Shown piece by piece: positions 37,091-47,580 of a stretch of DNA of 64,000 bases. The number at the start of each line of letters is the position of its first letter. Positions within the stretch are counted from its first letter, which is position 1. The position numbers were made by a program, and so were the translations under genes. Below the pieces are notes generated by a model. That model ran no database searches. It was given only the letters and a program-made list of their open reading frames with translations, and was not told the DNA's origin. Source of the stretch: CAVPDG01 sp963702535 (lineage in GTDB: Bacteria > Chloroflexota > Anaerolineae > Anaerolineales > UBA4823); NCBI GenBank assembly GCA_963702535.1, contig CAVPDG010000004.1:1-64000 (forward strand), read 5' to 3'.

Positions 37091-37120
37091 ATTATAACCG
37101 AATACCACAAAAACACGCAA
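37091..37120 (-). promoter_or_regulatory. Promoter of the nucleotidyltransferase-to-flavoprotein A operon
   Basis: Minus strand TTGCGT (37115-37120), 18-base spacer, TATAAT (37091-37096), about 60 bases before the first gene. Confidence 0.6.
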
Positions 37121-37167
37121 AACACTTCAAAAACCGATAAGAAATCGCTCCTATCTATCCTGAGTCG

Positions 37168-38577
37168 TTAGATCAGCGATCTTGGACGGGTCATTTTTTC
37201 CGGGGAGAGCAGGTCATCCAGCACTTCCCTGGATAGATAGCCTTTCTCGAGAACGACATCATAAACGGACCTGCCGGTGCGCAGCGCCTCCGCCGCGATC
37301 TCGGTCGATTTCTCGTAGCCGAGGTATGGATTGAGCGCCGTAGCCAGCCCAATGCTGTTCTCCACCATTTGGCGGCATTGCGCTGCGTTGGCGGTGATGC
37401 CATCGATGCAGCGCTCTGCCAGGGTGCGGCACGCCCTGCCCAGCAGGTCTGTCGAGCGGAAGAGCGAGTATGCGATGACCGGCTCGAAGGCGTTCAGCTC
37501 GAGCTGACCCGCCTCAGCCGCCATGCTCACCGTCACATCGTTCCCGATCACCTCGAATGCCACCTGGTTGACCACCTCCGGGATGACGGGATTGACCTTC
37601 CCCGGCATGATGGATGATCCCGGCGCCATTGCCGGCAGGTTGATCTCGTTGAACCCCGCCCTGGGTCCTGAGGACATCAGGCGTAAGTCGTTGCAGATCT
37701 TGGAGAGCTTGACTGCCACCCGCTTCAGGATGCCCGAGAGCTGTACGTAGGCGCCGGCGTCTTGCGTGGCTTCCACCAGGTTTTGCAATTCGATGACCGG
37801 TATGCCGCTCAGCTCCGCCAGGTAACGCGTCACCCGGGCGGCGTATTGGGGGTGGGCGTTCAAGCCCGTGCCAATCGCCGTGGCGCCCATGTTGATCTCG
37901 CGGATCAGCGCCTGCCCTTCCCGCACCCTTTGGATGTCCTCTCCCACCATCACCGCGTAGGCGCTGAACTCCTGTCCCAGCGTGATCGGGATGGCGTCCT
38001 GGAGCTGCGTGCGCGCCACCTTCAACACGTCCGCAAATTCCTCCCCCTTCGCCTGCAGCGACCTCTGCAGACCTTCCATCTCGGTAACCAGCCCATCCAG
38101 GTACAGGCTCAGGGTGATGCGCAGCGCCGTCGGGTAAACGTCGTTGGTCGATTGCGACATGTTCACATGGTTGAGCGGGTGGATGATGTCGTAGCGTCCT
38201 TTCTCATAGCCGCTCAGCTCCAGCGCGCAGTTGGCGATGACCTCGTTGGCGTTCATATTGGTTGAGGTCCCCGCTCCGCCCTGGATGACATCCACCACAA
38301 ACTGGTCGTGGTGCTTGCCGGCGATGACCTCATCGCAAGCTTTCCCAATGATGTCGCACATCTCCGGCGTGAGCAGACCGCAATCGCGGTTTGCCAGCGC
38401 GGCAGCCTTTTTGATCGTCGCCAGCGAGCGGATGAACAGCGGGTAATGCGAGATCGCTATTCCGGTGAACTTGTAATTCTCCACCGCGCGCAGGGTTTGT
38501 ATGCCGTAGTAACACGCCTGGCTCACCTCGCGCTCGCCGAGCAGGTCGTGTTCAATGCGTATGTCTGGTGTTTCCAT
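37168..38577 (-). CDS. aspA: Aspartate ammonia-lyase
   Basis: Complete 469-residue fumarase/aspartase superfamily enzyme, converting aspartate to fumarate and ammonia. The family signature GSSIMPGKVNPVIPE is near residue 320, with GGAGTSTNMNANEVIAN and the HVNMSQSTNDVYPTA loop upstream. The aspartase-type TxxHD region and length favour AspA over fumarase. It starts after the hairpin that ends the APH-type gene. It may supply or recycle ammonia in the amine-catabolism region, though aspartase is common and the link is only positional. Confidence 0.93.
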   Translation of the reverse strand: METPDIRIEHDLLGEREVSQACYYGIQTLRAVENYKFTGIAISHYPLFIRSLATIKKAAALANRDCGLLTPEMCDIIGKACDEVIAGKHHDQFVVDVIQGGAGTSTNMNANEVIANCALELSGYEKGRYDIIHPLNHVNMSQSTNDVYPTALRITLSLYLDGLVTEMEGLQRSLQAKGEEFADVLKVARTQLQDAIPITLGQEFSAYAVMVGEDIQRVREGQALIREINMGATAIGTGLNAHPQYAARVTRYLAELSGIPVIELQNLVEATQDAGAYVQLSGILKRVAVKLSKICNDLRLMSSGPRAGFNEINLPAMAPGSSIMPGKVNPVIPEVVNQVAFEVIGNDVTVSMAAEAGQLELNAFEPVIAYSLFRSTDLLGRACRTLAERCIDGITANAAQCRQMVENSIGLATALNPYLGYEKSTEIAAEALRTGRSVYDVVLEKGYLSREVLDDLLSPEKMTRPRSLI

Positions 38578-38602
38578 AGATCTCCTCTTGATGGGTGGAG
38601 AC

Positions 38603-38655
38603 CCAAAAAATGGGAAGTGGAACGGACGAAGCCCGTTCTACTTCCCATTTTTTGG
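38603..38655 (-). terminator. Long hairpin overlapping the stop of the APH-type gene
   Basis: Twenty-three-base arms (38603-38625 and 38633-38655) with one mismatch; core GGGAAGTGGAACGG / CCGTTCTACTTCCC. The TAG of the upstream gene lies inside it and A/T runs at both ends permit termination on either strand. Confidence 0.75.
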
Positions 38656-39752
38656 CAAACTAATCCTGTTGCACACCGTGCTGATCATCTCTTCAATCCG
38701 GGCGCGGTTTGCCGGGTCCTCGATCCAGGGGATCATGCGCACATGATGGTGCAGGTACCCCAGGTATTCGCCGGCATCTACCTCTTTCTGGTAGAAGTCC
38801 AGCAGCGCCCAGTTCAAGACGTACAGGTTCCCTGCCTGGATCATGTACGGCAAGCTCTGCCGTTCGAGGTCCGAGAGTGGTCCCACAGATGGGTCAGCCA
38901 GGAGAGCCGCCTGGTATGCATTCAGGAACAGGCAGGCGTCTTCCATGCGTAGCTGACCGTCGCTCTCGCCCTTCCAGGATGAGAAGAAGTAGACGAGCGC
39001 CAGCCCAACGTCGAAGGTCCGCGTTTCGATCTTGGACCAGTCGAAATCGAACAACCCCACCACCTCACCCTGGCTGAACTTCAGGTTTCCCGGGTGGAAA
39101 TCGCAATGCGCTACCACCTCGGGAAGCTGTGCGAAGCGCCTATGTTTAAGGCTGCGATCGTGTCTTCGATATGCTGGCAAACCAGCCCCTGGTTTTGCGC
39201 CAGGGTTTCGTCGAATAGGGTGTCCTTCTTTTGTTCCAGTCCGGCGCTGATCCTGCCCGGTATGGTTTGTAACAATTCGATGATGCGGGGCTCCTGCCGC
39301 TTGCCCCGCGCCTTCCAGCCTGCCATCGCCATGTGGAACTTCGCCAGCGTTTCAGCCGCGCTGACAATCTCACTCGCCTCGCAAACCGGGTCGATCCAGG
39401 TGTACTTGTCTTCGCCGCGCAGGAATTCGAAGATGGCGTAGAAAGCTGCCTCTTCGTCATGTTCCCGCCGGATATAAGTGCGCCCGTCTCTGGTTTTCAA
39501 AACCCCGGCAACCAGATCGAATCCGTTCTGCTTCAGGTGCGTGATCACCGAGTGCTCGAAGATCAGCTCTTCTTCTTTGATCCACCCTTTATACCTGCGT
39601 AGAAAATAGCGTTTTCTCCCCCCTGGCGTGCCCATCTCTATTGTGTAGCTCGTATTGACCGTCCCGCGCACATCTTTCTCGTAGTCCAGTAACTCCCCCA
39701 GGTCGTATTGGCTCAGGATGTCTTTTAGCTCGTTAGTGGGATCAGATACCAT
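38638..39752 (-). CDS. APH-family phosphotransferase (homoserine-kinase-II-like), one frameshift
   Basis: About 371 residues. The N-terminal lobe has RGTVNTSYTIEMGTPGG and RYFLRRYK; the C-terminal lobe has the catalytic HCDFHPGNLKF and GLFDFDWSKIETRTFDV. The frame breaks near 39140: one frame ends DTIAALNIGASHSF, the other resumes HRRFAQLPEVVAHCDFHP. It is the third APH-type kinase in this region and distant from the choline-kinase-like pair. It is divergent from a DMT transporter 68 bases away and upstream of aspA. Confidence 0.78.
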
Positions 39753-39785
39753 GAGGCGCCGCCTTCAGATCCAATTGTTTCGGTG

Positions 39786-39814
39786 TTCCCTTCACCGAAG
39801 TGCGTTAGTATAAT
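39786..39814 (+). promoter_or_regulatory. Promoter and small inverted repeat of the DMT transporter gene
   Basis: Consensus TATAAT (39809-39814) only six bases before the ATG, with TTCCCT 17 bases upstream. TTCGGTG / CACCGAA arms flank the -35 region. The message should be leaderless. Confidence 0.5.
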
Positions 39815-39820
39815 GCTGGC

Positions 39821-40690
39821 ATGGATACAATTATACAAAGTATCTTAGCTGGTTTGGGGGGAATGTTTGGCTGGGGTTTATATGATTTCTTTGGGGGGAT
39901 GTTTTCCAGGCAAATAGGTAATCTCAAAACTTTATTTTGGTCGCAGCTTGCCGGGTTGTTTTTTGCTGCTCTTCTTGCCGTCGTTTTTGCTGCCAACTTG
40001 ATAGTTCCTGTTGGAATAGCTTTATTAATACTTGTGGCGTCTGTTTTTTATGCAGTCGCCTATATGCTATTTTTTAGGGGTTTTGAGCTGGGCAATGTCT
40101 CGATTATTTCGGCAACCATGAATTTATGGGCAGTCTTCACCATGCTTTTTGCCTTTATCTTTCTGGGTCAGCGCCTATCTGCCTTCCAGTTTCTGGGCGT
40201 CTTGTTGATTCTGGCTGGAGTTGCCCTTGTTTCTTTGAAAAGAGGTGAAATCACCGGCGAAAATATCCATCTCCTATCAGGTGTGAAAGAGACGATACTG
40301 GCAGCCCTTCTCTTTGGAATATTTTGGAACTTCAGCGAAGTTATCTCCGAGAAAATTGGCTGGCCCTCCACAACCCTTTTTGTGAAGGTTGGCGTGATAC
40401 TGTTTATGTTGCTATTTTCCTTAATTGGAAAACGAGAGCTCAGTATTGCCAAAACCACTCCAAGGGTCAAATGGCTGATCTTGCTCGCCGGGTTCTTAGA
40501 AGCGGGCGCAGTGGCATGCGTTAATTGGGGATTGACAGTCGGAGATGTGATACTGGTCACTCCAATATCCTCGGCATTGTCACTGGTTACGATTACGATG
40601 GCAGTCATGTTTTTGAAGGAAAAAGTTACTAAGCTTCAGGGTTTTGGGATGATCATGGTAATCACCGGTATAGTTATGACTGCTTTTTAA
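39821..40690 (+). CDS. EamA/DMT-family transporter, AT-richer than its neighbours
   Basis: Complete 289-residue membrane protein with about ten hydrophobic segments and two EamA repeats (start of repeat 1: GGMFGWGLYDFFGGMF; end of repeat 2: SLVTITMAVMFLKEKVT). Family members export or import amino acids, nucleotide sugars or other small metabolites. Codon use is visibly AT-rich, with many TTT, TTA and ATA codons, unlike flanking genes, which suggests recent transfer. There is no ribosome binding site; the -10 box almost touches the start. Confidence 0.85.
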   Translation: MDTIIQSILAGLGGMFGWGLYDFFGGMFSRQIGNLKTLFWSQLAGLFFAALLAVVFAANLIVPVGIALLILVASVFYAVAYMLFFRGFELGNVSIISATMNLWAVFTMLFAFIFLGQRLSAFQFLGVLLILAGVALVSLKRGEITGENIHLLSGVKETILAALLFGIFWNFSEVISEKIGWPSTTLFVKVGVILFMLLFSLIGKRELSIAKTTPRVKWLILLAGFLEAGAVACVNWGLTVGDVILVTPISSALSLVTITMAVMFLKEKVTKLQGFGMIMVITGIVMTAF

Positions 40691-40916
40691 TATCTGCCCC
40701 TTAGGAGCAGCAAATCCCACGGAAGAGCTGATAAATTGAAAGCTAAAGATATCAGGATTAATGTGGCGTTCTGTGTCATTAAATCGGCGGTAACGTATGG
40801 ATTGTACAATAAAAATCTGACAGGTTAAACCAGGGATTCTGTAAAAGCAGCGATCAGATCGTTGAATAATTTTTGAACCGATACAGGTGCAATTGAGTGG
40901 CGAAAGAAACAAAAAC
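40691..40916. other. AT-rich intergenic region
   Basis: No gene or clear terminator is seen. Composition continues that of the preceding transporter gene, so the whole 39.8-40.9 kb segment may be one acquired piece. Confidence 0.4.
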
Positions 40917-40945
40917 TTGCAAATCTCTTCAAAATTCGCTATAAT
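40917..40945 (+). promoter_or_regulatory. Promoter of the DeoR-led catabolic operon
   Basis: TTGCAA (40917-40922), 17 bases, TATAAT (40940-40945). A leader of about 180 bases runs to the DeoR start, with no ORF or recognised riboswitch in it. Confidence 0.75.
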
Positions 40946-41131
40946 GTTTTAGATATTATCTGGAATAGGGAATCATCCCCCGATTTTCGGATAAGCGCTG
41001 AGTCGTTTCGCTGTTTGCCTACAACCTGATAAAACCCCTGTCTGGAGCTTGTTCGAAGGCGCCCGCCCGTAACCTCGAATAGCAGGCTCGTTATCGGATA
41101 GGCGTAAGAGCAATGCACAAGGGTATGTCGA

Positions 41132-41968
41132 ATGGGAAAATCCCTGATACCTGCTCAACGGCGCGAACGCATTCACGAATACCTGGTGGCGCATAAGATC
41201 GTCTCGACAACATTGTTGTGTGAGATGCTGGATGTATCCGATGCCACCATCCGCCGCGATCTGGAATGGCTGGAGAAAGATGGGCTGGTTGAGCGCACGC
41301 ATGGTGGGGCGATACTCAACGAGCGGCTGAACCTGGAACCGGAATACCAGCAAAGAGCCCAGCGCTCCCCAGAAGAGAAAAGCCAGATTGGCGCCCTGGC
41401 TGCCAGCCTGATCGAAGACGGCGACATTGTTTTTGTCAATAGCGGCACCACCACCACCCAGGTTATCCGCCATATCCGCAACAGGGCGGATGTTACCGTC
41501 ATCACAAACAACCTGATCGCTGTCCTGGAGCTCGGTGAAGTGGATTATAGCCTGCTCCTTCTCGGCGGCGAGTTCCAGCCCAAATCCCATTCGGTTGCCG
41601 GGCGTTTCGCCATCAGCAACCTGTCCCAGGTTTATGCCAGCAAAGCCTTCATCGGCGTGGACGGCATCAGCCTCAAGCATGGTTACACCGTCCCGACCAA
41701 TGCCGAGGCAGAGGTGGTCAACCTCATGCGGGAGCGCACGCACGGTCCCATTTACGTCGTCTCCGACCATCGCAAGTGGGGCGTGATCTCCAATTTTGAG
41801 GTTGCCCCCATCCACCTCATCCCGCGCTTGATTACGGATGAGGGTCTGGATCCCAGCGCTCGCGCCGCCCTGGCTGCTCGCTCCGTCGAGATCTGGCTGG
41901 CAGGCAAAGATGCGGCGCTGAATGACAGGTTACGTGTCTCCGAGCTATCTGCTCTCAACCGCACGTAA
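41132..41968 (+). CDS. DeoR/GlpR-family transcriptional regulator
   Basis: Complete 278-residue repressor. The N-terminal winged helix has RRERIHEYLVAHKIVSTTLL and the DeoR signature VSDATIRRDLEWLEKDGLVERTHGGA (here in two pieces: recognition helix SDATIRRDLEWLE, wing HGGAIL). The C-terminal DeoRC sensor domain contains DGDIVFVNSGTTT, NNLIAVLEL and GVDGISLKHG. Regulators of this family usually respond to a phosphorylated metabolite, which fits the kinases and phosphatases encoded after it. It is first in a contiguous plus-strand gene series to 57.5 kb. Confidence 0.92.
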   Translation: MGKSLIPAQRRERIHEYLVAHKIVSTTLLCEMLDVSDATIRRDLEWLEKDGLVERTHGGAILNERLNLEPEYQQRAQRSPEEKSQIGALAASLIEDGDIVFVNSGTTTTQVIRHIRNRADVTVITNNLIAVLELGEVDYSLLLLGGEFQPKSHSVAGRFAISNLSQVYASKAFIGVDGISLKHGYTVPTNAEAEVVNLMRERTHGPIYVVSDHRKWGVISNFEVAPIHLIPRLITDEGLDPSARAALAARSVEIWLAGKDAALNDRLRVSELSALNRT

Positions 41969-42003
41969 CCCGTTTTTTAACCGCTTGAATTGGAGTAAAA
42001 CCG

Positions 42004-43000
42004 ATGCCGCTTTTTTCTAAAAAACCCAAGAAACAAACCACCCGCTTATTCTTCGCCACAGATCTGCACGGCTCCGAGCGTACCTTTAGAAAATTTATCA
42101 ACGCTGGCAAGTTCTACGAAGCCAATGTCATCGTGATGGGCGGCGATATCACCGGTAAGCTGCTCATTCCGATCATCCAAGAAGGCAATGGCAACTACCG
42201 CGCCACGCTCCAGGGCACGGTACAGCACTTTTCCACCGAAGCCGAGCTGCAGAGTCTGAACGAAAAGCTTGGGCTTGCTGGGATTTTACAGCGAGATCAT
42301 GGATGAAGACGAGTACAAGGCATACGCCGCCGACCCGGCAAAGGTCGATCAGCTTTTCCACCAGAAAGCTCGCCAGCGGCTGGAGACCTGGGTAGACCTG
42401 GCGGAGACGCGCCTCAACGGCACCGGGATCAAGTGCTTTGTCACCGGCGGCAACGATGACGACCCCGAAGTATTGGAGCCTATCCACCGCGCCGGCACCC
42501 AATCCTTCTTCGCCTGCGAGAACAAAGTCGTCAACGTCGATGATGATCACACCATGATCAGCGTCGGCTTGAGCACGCCCACGCCCTGGAAGACGCCGCG
42601 TGAGGTTCCGGAAGAGGAGCTGGCAGCCATGATCGAAGAGATGGTCCGCCAGGTCTCCGATATGGGTAGCTGCATCTTCAACTTCCACGATCCGCCCATC
42701 GATTCAACCCTGGATACCTGCCCCAAGCTGGATTGGAGCAAGGATCCCCCCGAACCGATCGTCTCCGCCGGGCAGATCGTCATGCACGGCGCGGGCAGCA
42801 AATCGGTGCGCAAAGCCATCGAGACCTACCAACCTATGCTCGGCTTGCACGGTCATATCCACAAATCGATGGCGGTGGCTAAGATCGGGCGCACGACGGT
42901 GGTCAACCCCGGCAGCGAGTACGGGGAAGGCGTGGTGCGCGGCTGCCTGATCAATTTCTCAGGCGGCGTGATCGAAAGCTACCAGATGACGAAAGGCTAA
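42004..43000 (+). CDS. Calcineurin-like metallophosphoesterase (1), one frameshift
   Basis: About 331 residues. The binuclear metal motifs appear in order: FFATDLHGSE, VMGGDITGK, TGGNDDDPE, FNFHDPP and GLHGHIH. The frame breaks near 42270, between EAELQSLNEKLG and YSEIMDEDEY. It is a paralogue of the gene at 50120; both have a long insertion between the GGD and GND motifs. Start at an ATG with GGAG upstream. In this operon it probably hydrolyses a small phosphorylated compound, although cyclic nucleotide or phosphodiester activity is equally possible from sequence. Confidence 0.82.
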
Positions 43001-43176
43001 GTCCTTGGCTGGTGATCGAACTTGCCTTTGGATGCAGGAGGTGTCTATCGGGAATAACGCACCTGGCTTTGATAATGTTGGTGTTCCATTGCTCGACATG
43101 ACTTGAGATGTGCAGGTACATTGTTGTTGATTGGCTCAATCCATCCTTCACGCACTTTCTTCAAGGAGGAAACAAA

Positions 43177-45029
43177 ATGACCACCACAACCGCAGCCGCC
43201 AAGCCCGAGGTCTTCACCCGAAAAGCCTCCGGTCTGGTGCGCGTCATGTCCCCTTATTCGGCATTTGTCTACAATATCCTTACCATGGGTCTCATCTTCC
43301 CCTGGACCTACCTGTGGGCGCCGGGCGCCCTGCCCGGCGGGAAGATGGTGTGGGGCATCCTGCTCGCCATGCTCATCGAGATCCCCATCGCCTTCACCTA
43401 TGTCTGGCTCTCCACGGCTCTGCCCCGCTCCGGCGGCGACTACGTCTTCCAGTCGCGCGTCTTCGGCGGCGGCCTGGCATTCACCGTGGTCATGTCGGGC
43501 TTCGTGATCTGGATCTTGCAGTGGGTCGCCTTATCTGGCTGGCTGCTCTCCTATCTGGGATTTGCACCCCTCTTCCTGGGGTTAGGAGCTACGCTGGCAA
43601 GTCCCACGCTATCAGCAATCGGTCTCTGGTTCACAAGCTCGAATGGCATCATGATCACCAGCGTCTTGAATGCCTTACTGGCTCTGATCATCCTGACCAC
43701 CGGCTTCAAGAACTACGTCAAGTTCCAGTGGGTCATGTGGTACGCCGTGCTGCTGGCTTTCGTCACCATGTTCATCGTGCTCTTCGTTGTACCGCCGGCT
43801 GAATTCGTCCAGCGCATGAATGCCTTCGCCGTAGCATCCGGCGGTGTGGAGAATTTCGTCCAGACCGCCTTCGACGCGGTTACTGCCGCGGGCATCGACG
43901 TGAAGCCGCCCTTCAGCCTGGTTGCCACCCTGCTGGTTGCCCCCATCGCCTGGACCTCGCTGCAGTGGGCTACCTACTCCGCCGAGCAGAACGGCGAGAT
44001 CAAGGACGCCCGCTCCTTCAAGAACCAGGCGATCATTATGGTCGGGTCGCTGATCGTCACCGGCTTGCTGCTCGCCCTGCTGGCGGCTGGATTGGAGAGA
44101 GTGGCTGGTCCGGAGTTTATGTATGTGGCTGGCGCCGGCTACTGGTCGCTTATCCCCGAAGCAACTGTCAACGGCTTCTACCTTTGGCCCAACATCATCG
44201 CTGTAGCCATTACCGGCAGCCCCATCGTGGTCCTGATCATTGGTTTGGGCTATATCCTCAACTCGCACCAGATCGTGCATAACTGCTACATCGGCATGAC
44301 CCGTATCCTGGTCGCCATGTCCCTGGACCGTGTTCTGCCCGAGTGGTTCAGCAAGGTCAACGAGCGCTACCACACCCCGGTCAACGCCCACCTGGCTTAC
44401 TTCCTGGCAAGCCTGCCCGTGATCTGGGCGTATAACAAAGTGGGCGGCTGGGTCGGGTTGACCTTGGGCGTCACCTTCGGCTGCGGCTATGTCTTCATCA
44501 TCACCTGCCTGGCTGGAGCGCTGCTGCCCTTCCGCGCCAAGGATGCCTATGATGCCTCACCCGGCTCCAAGTACAAAGTCAGCGGCTATGTCGCCATACT
44601 GTGCACGCTGTTGGGTCTGCTGGCTTTCTGGGGTATTTCCTGGGCTCTCGCACCGGACGCCTTCGGCAGCTATCCGGTGCTGATCTGGCTCGTCCGCCTC
44701 GGCTCGCTCGTGGCTGCCATCGCTTTCCTATACCCGGTTCGCAAGCAGCTTGCATCCTGGCTGCGCGGTGAGAAAGCCCCCTGGCTCTCGGCAGCCGGCA
44801 TGATCGGCGGCGGTTTCGGTATGGCGATGGTGGTGGCTTTCCTGCTGGCGCCGCAGCTTGGCGTTCTGGGCAACTGGAATTTCTCCGCTGGCATCTCGGG
44901 CTTGTGGGCGCAGATCATCGCCTTTACCATCATCATCATCAGTGCTCTGTGTACATTATCAACAAGCGCCGCCAGAAGACGCACGGCATCAACGTCGATT
45001 ACGCCTTCAAGGAGATCCCGCCAGAATAA
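43177..45029 (+). CDS. APC-superfamily permease (1), C-terminal frameshift
   Basis: About 617 residues with 12 to 14 hydrophobic segments. The N-terminus FTRKASGLVRVMSPYSAFVY and the early LPRSGGDYVFQSRVF motif are typical of APC amino acid/amine permeases. The frame changes near 44948; the correct tail reads VYIINKRRQKTHGINVDYAF and parallels the tail of the second permease (YRRRQGIDVNKVYQNIP). Start chosen at the ATG after AAGGAGGA. It stands between phosphoesterase 1 and flavoprotein B, so it likely imports the substrate amine. Confidence 0.85.
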
Positions 45030-45148
45030 ATCTCCGTCAAAACGATCCGTTCTCGAGTTCCAGCGTGATCAGTGTGCTGCGGTCATAAGCCGCAGCCCAC
45101 TGGTCACGAATCCTTGCTTGCAGTTTCTTTTATTAAGGAGGTACACCT

Positions 45149-47576
45149 ATGAAAAATCAAGCCAGAGTCGTCGTCATCGGCGGGGGTATATTTGGAGTCA
45201 ATATCGCTTACCACCTGGCGAAGATGGGCTGGAATGACTTGGTATTGCTCGAAAAGGGCGAGATTGCCAGTGGTGAGTCCTCGCATGCCGCCGGGCTGGT
45301 CACGCAATTTGCAACCTCAGATACCCTGATGCAGTTCCGCAAGTACAGCATCGAGCTGTATAGCTCATTGGGCTTATTCGACCATGTCGGCAGCCTGCGC
45401 CTGGCTTCCACCAGGGAGCAGTTGCGCGAGCTGCAGCGCAGCGTCAGCCGCGCCAAGGGCATCGGCATGGAGGTCGAGATCATCTCGCCGGCTGAAGCGG
45501 TGCGCATCATGCCCCAGATCAGCCCGGAAAATCTCTACGGCGCCATTTACCTGCCGCGTGACGGTCACCTCGATCCCTACGGCACCACCACCGCCATGGC
45601 GCGCTTCGTGCGCGAGCTGGGCTGCGAGGTGCGCACCAATACGCGCGTCACCGGCATCAAGCTCACCCCCACCGGCGAGGTTGACGAAGTGCTCACCGAG
45701 CATGGCTCGATCAAGTGCGAGCACGTGGTCAACGCTACCGGTCTTTGGGGTCCACGCGTCGCCGCATTCGTCGGTCTGCACCTGCCCACCACCCCGGTCG
45801 ACCACCAGCATATTGCCCTGAAAGCGGTGCCCGGCAACGAGTTCCCGCACTCCACCCCCTGCCTGCGTGACCCGGATAACCTGGTCTACATGCGTGAAGA
45901 AGCGGGTGGACTGGTCATCGGCGGCTACGAGCCGGACCCCAAGGAGCGCTGGATCGACGGCGTGCCCTGGGAGCATGGCGGCACATCCTTGCCGCCCGAC
46001 ATGGACCGCTTCGAGCAGCTCCTGGAAGGCACGATCCGCCGCCTGCCGTTCCTGGAGCAGGCGCAGATCATCGCCCTGATCTGCCACCCGGGCGCCTACA
46101 CGCCCGATTGCCAGCCCATCCTGGGTCCCATGGCTGGCGTGCGCGGCTTCTGGAACGCCTGCGGCATGTCGCTGAACGGCTACGGCGGCGCCGGCGGCAT
46201 CGGCAAGCTGATGGCGGAGTGGATCATCGGCGGCGAGCCCAACCTGGATATTTATTCCTTCAAAGCCACGCGTTTTGGCAATTATTACGCCAATACGACC
46301 TATGCCGTCGAGCGCACGCGCGAGTGCGTCAAATACTATTATCGCCTCAAGTTCCCGCACGACGAGAACGAGTGGGCGCGCCCGTTCCGCATCAGCCCGC
46401 TGCACTTCCGCCTGCAGGAATATGGCGCCGTCTTTGGCGAGAAGTACGGCTGGGAGCGCGTCAACTACTTCCAGCCCGGCAAGCCCTGGCGCATGGCTGG
46501 TGCAGACCAGCGCGTCTGGGGCTGGACCAAGCCGCCCTTCTTCGAGCGCCAGGGCAAGGAGCATGAGGCTGCCCGCCAGCGCGTGGCGATGTTCGACCTG
46601 TCCTCCTTCGGCAAGATCGATGTCAGCGGTCCCGGCGCCCTGGCGTTACTCCAGCGCCTCGCCGATAGCAATATCGATAAGCCCGTCGGCAGCGCCATCT
46701 ACACCCAGTTCCTCAACACGCGCGGCGGCGTCGAAGCCGATGTGACCATCACCCGCCTGGCGCAGGATCATTTCCGCGTCATCACCGGCTCGGGCTTCAT
46801 CTCCAACGACCTGGGCTGGATCAAGATGCACATCCAGCCCGGTGACGCGCCGGTGGAAGTGCGCGATGTCACCTTCGATTGGGCATGCATTGCTATGTGG
46901 GGTCCCAATTCGCGCCAGGTGCTTGAAAAAGTGACCTCCAGCGATGTCTCGAACCAGGCGAACCCCTACCTGACTGCCCGCTGGATCGATATCAACGGCG
47001 CGCGTGTCCTGGCGCAGCGCGTCAGCTACATCGGCGAGCTGGGTTGGGAGCTGTACGTCCCCGTCGATCGCGCCCTGCCGGTTTGGGACCTGCTCTACGC
47101 CGCCGGTCAGGAGTTCGGCTTGGAAGTGGGCGGCTACAAGGTGCTGGAACTCGCTGCGCCTGGAGAAAGGCTACCGCTACTTCACCGCGGACGTCACCCC
47201 CATGGAAGATCCCTATTCAGCCGGGCTGGGCTTCTGCGTCGACCTGAACAAGGGCGATTTCATCGGTCGCCAGGCGCTGGTCGAGAAGAAGGCTGCCGGG
47301 CTCAAGCACAAGCTCTGCACCCTGGTGCTGGACGGTGAAGACTTCCAGACCATCTACGGCGGCGAGGCCGTTTACCTGGATGGCAAAGTGGTCTCGCGCG
47401 TGCGCAGCGGCGGTTACGGCTTCACCCTGCAGCGCAACATCGTCTACGCCTACCTGCCCCCCGAGCTGGCAAAGATCGGCACCCGCCTGGATGTGGATGT
47501 CTTCGACGCCGTCCACAAGGCGGAGGTAGCCCCCACGGTCCTGCTGGATCCCAAGGGAGAAAGGCTGAGGATGTAA
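45149..47576 (+). CDS. Dimethylglycine/sarcosine dehydrogenase-like flavoprotein with GcvT domain (B), one frameshift
   Basis: About 808 residues, the same architecture as flavoprotein A. The FAD site is VVVIGGGIFGVNIAYHL; the covalent-flavin His region reads SGESSHAAGLVTQF; DAO, FAO_M, GcvT (MFDLSSFGKIDVSGPGAL) and GcvT_C (KGDFIGRQALVEKK) domains follow. The frame breaks near 47153, between GGYKVLELA and RLEKGYRYFTADV. A and B differ enough to have different substrates, for example successive N-methyl intermediates. AAGGAGGT precedes the start. A kinase follows four bases after the stop. Confidence 0.87.
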
Positions 47577-47580
47577 GCCG

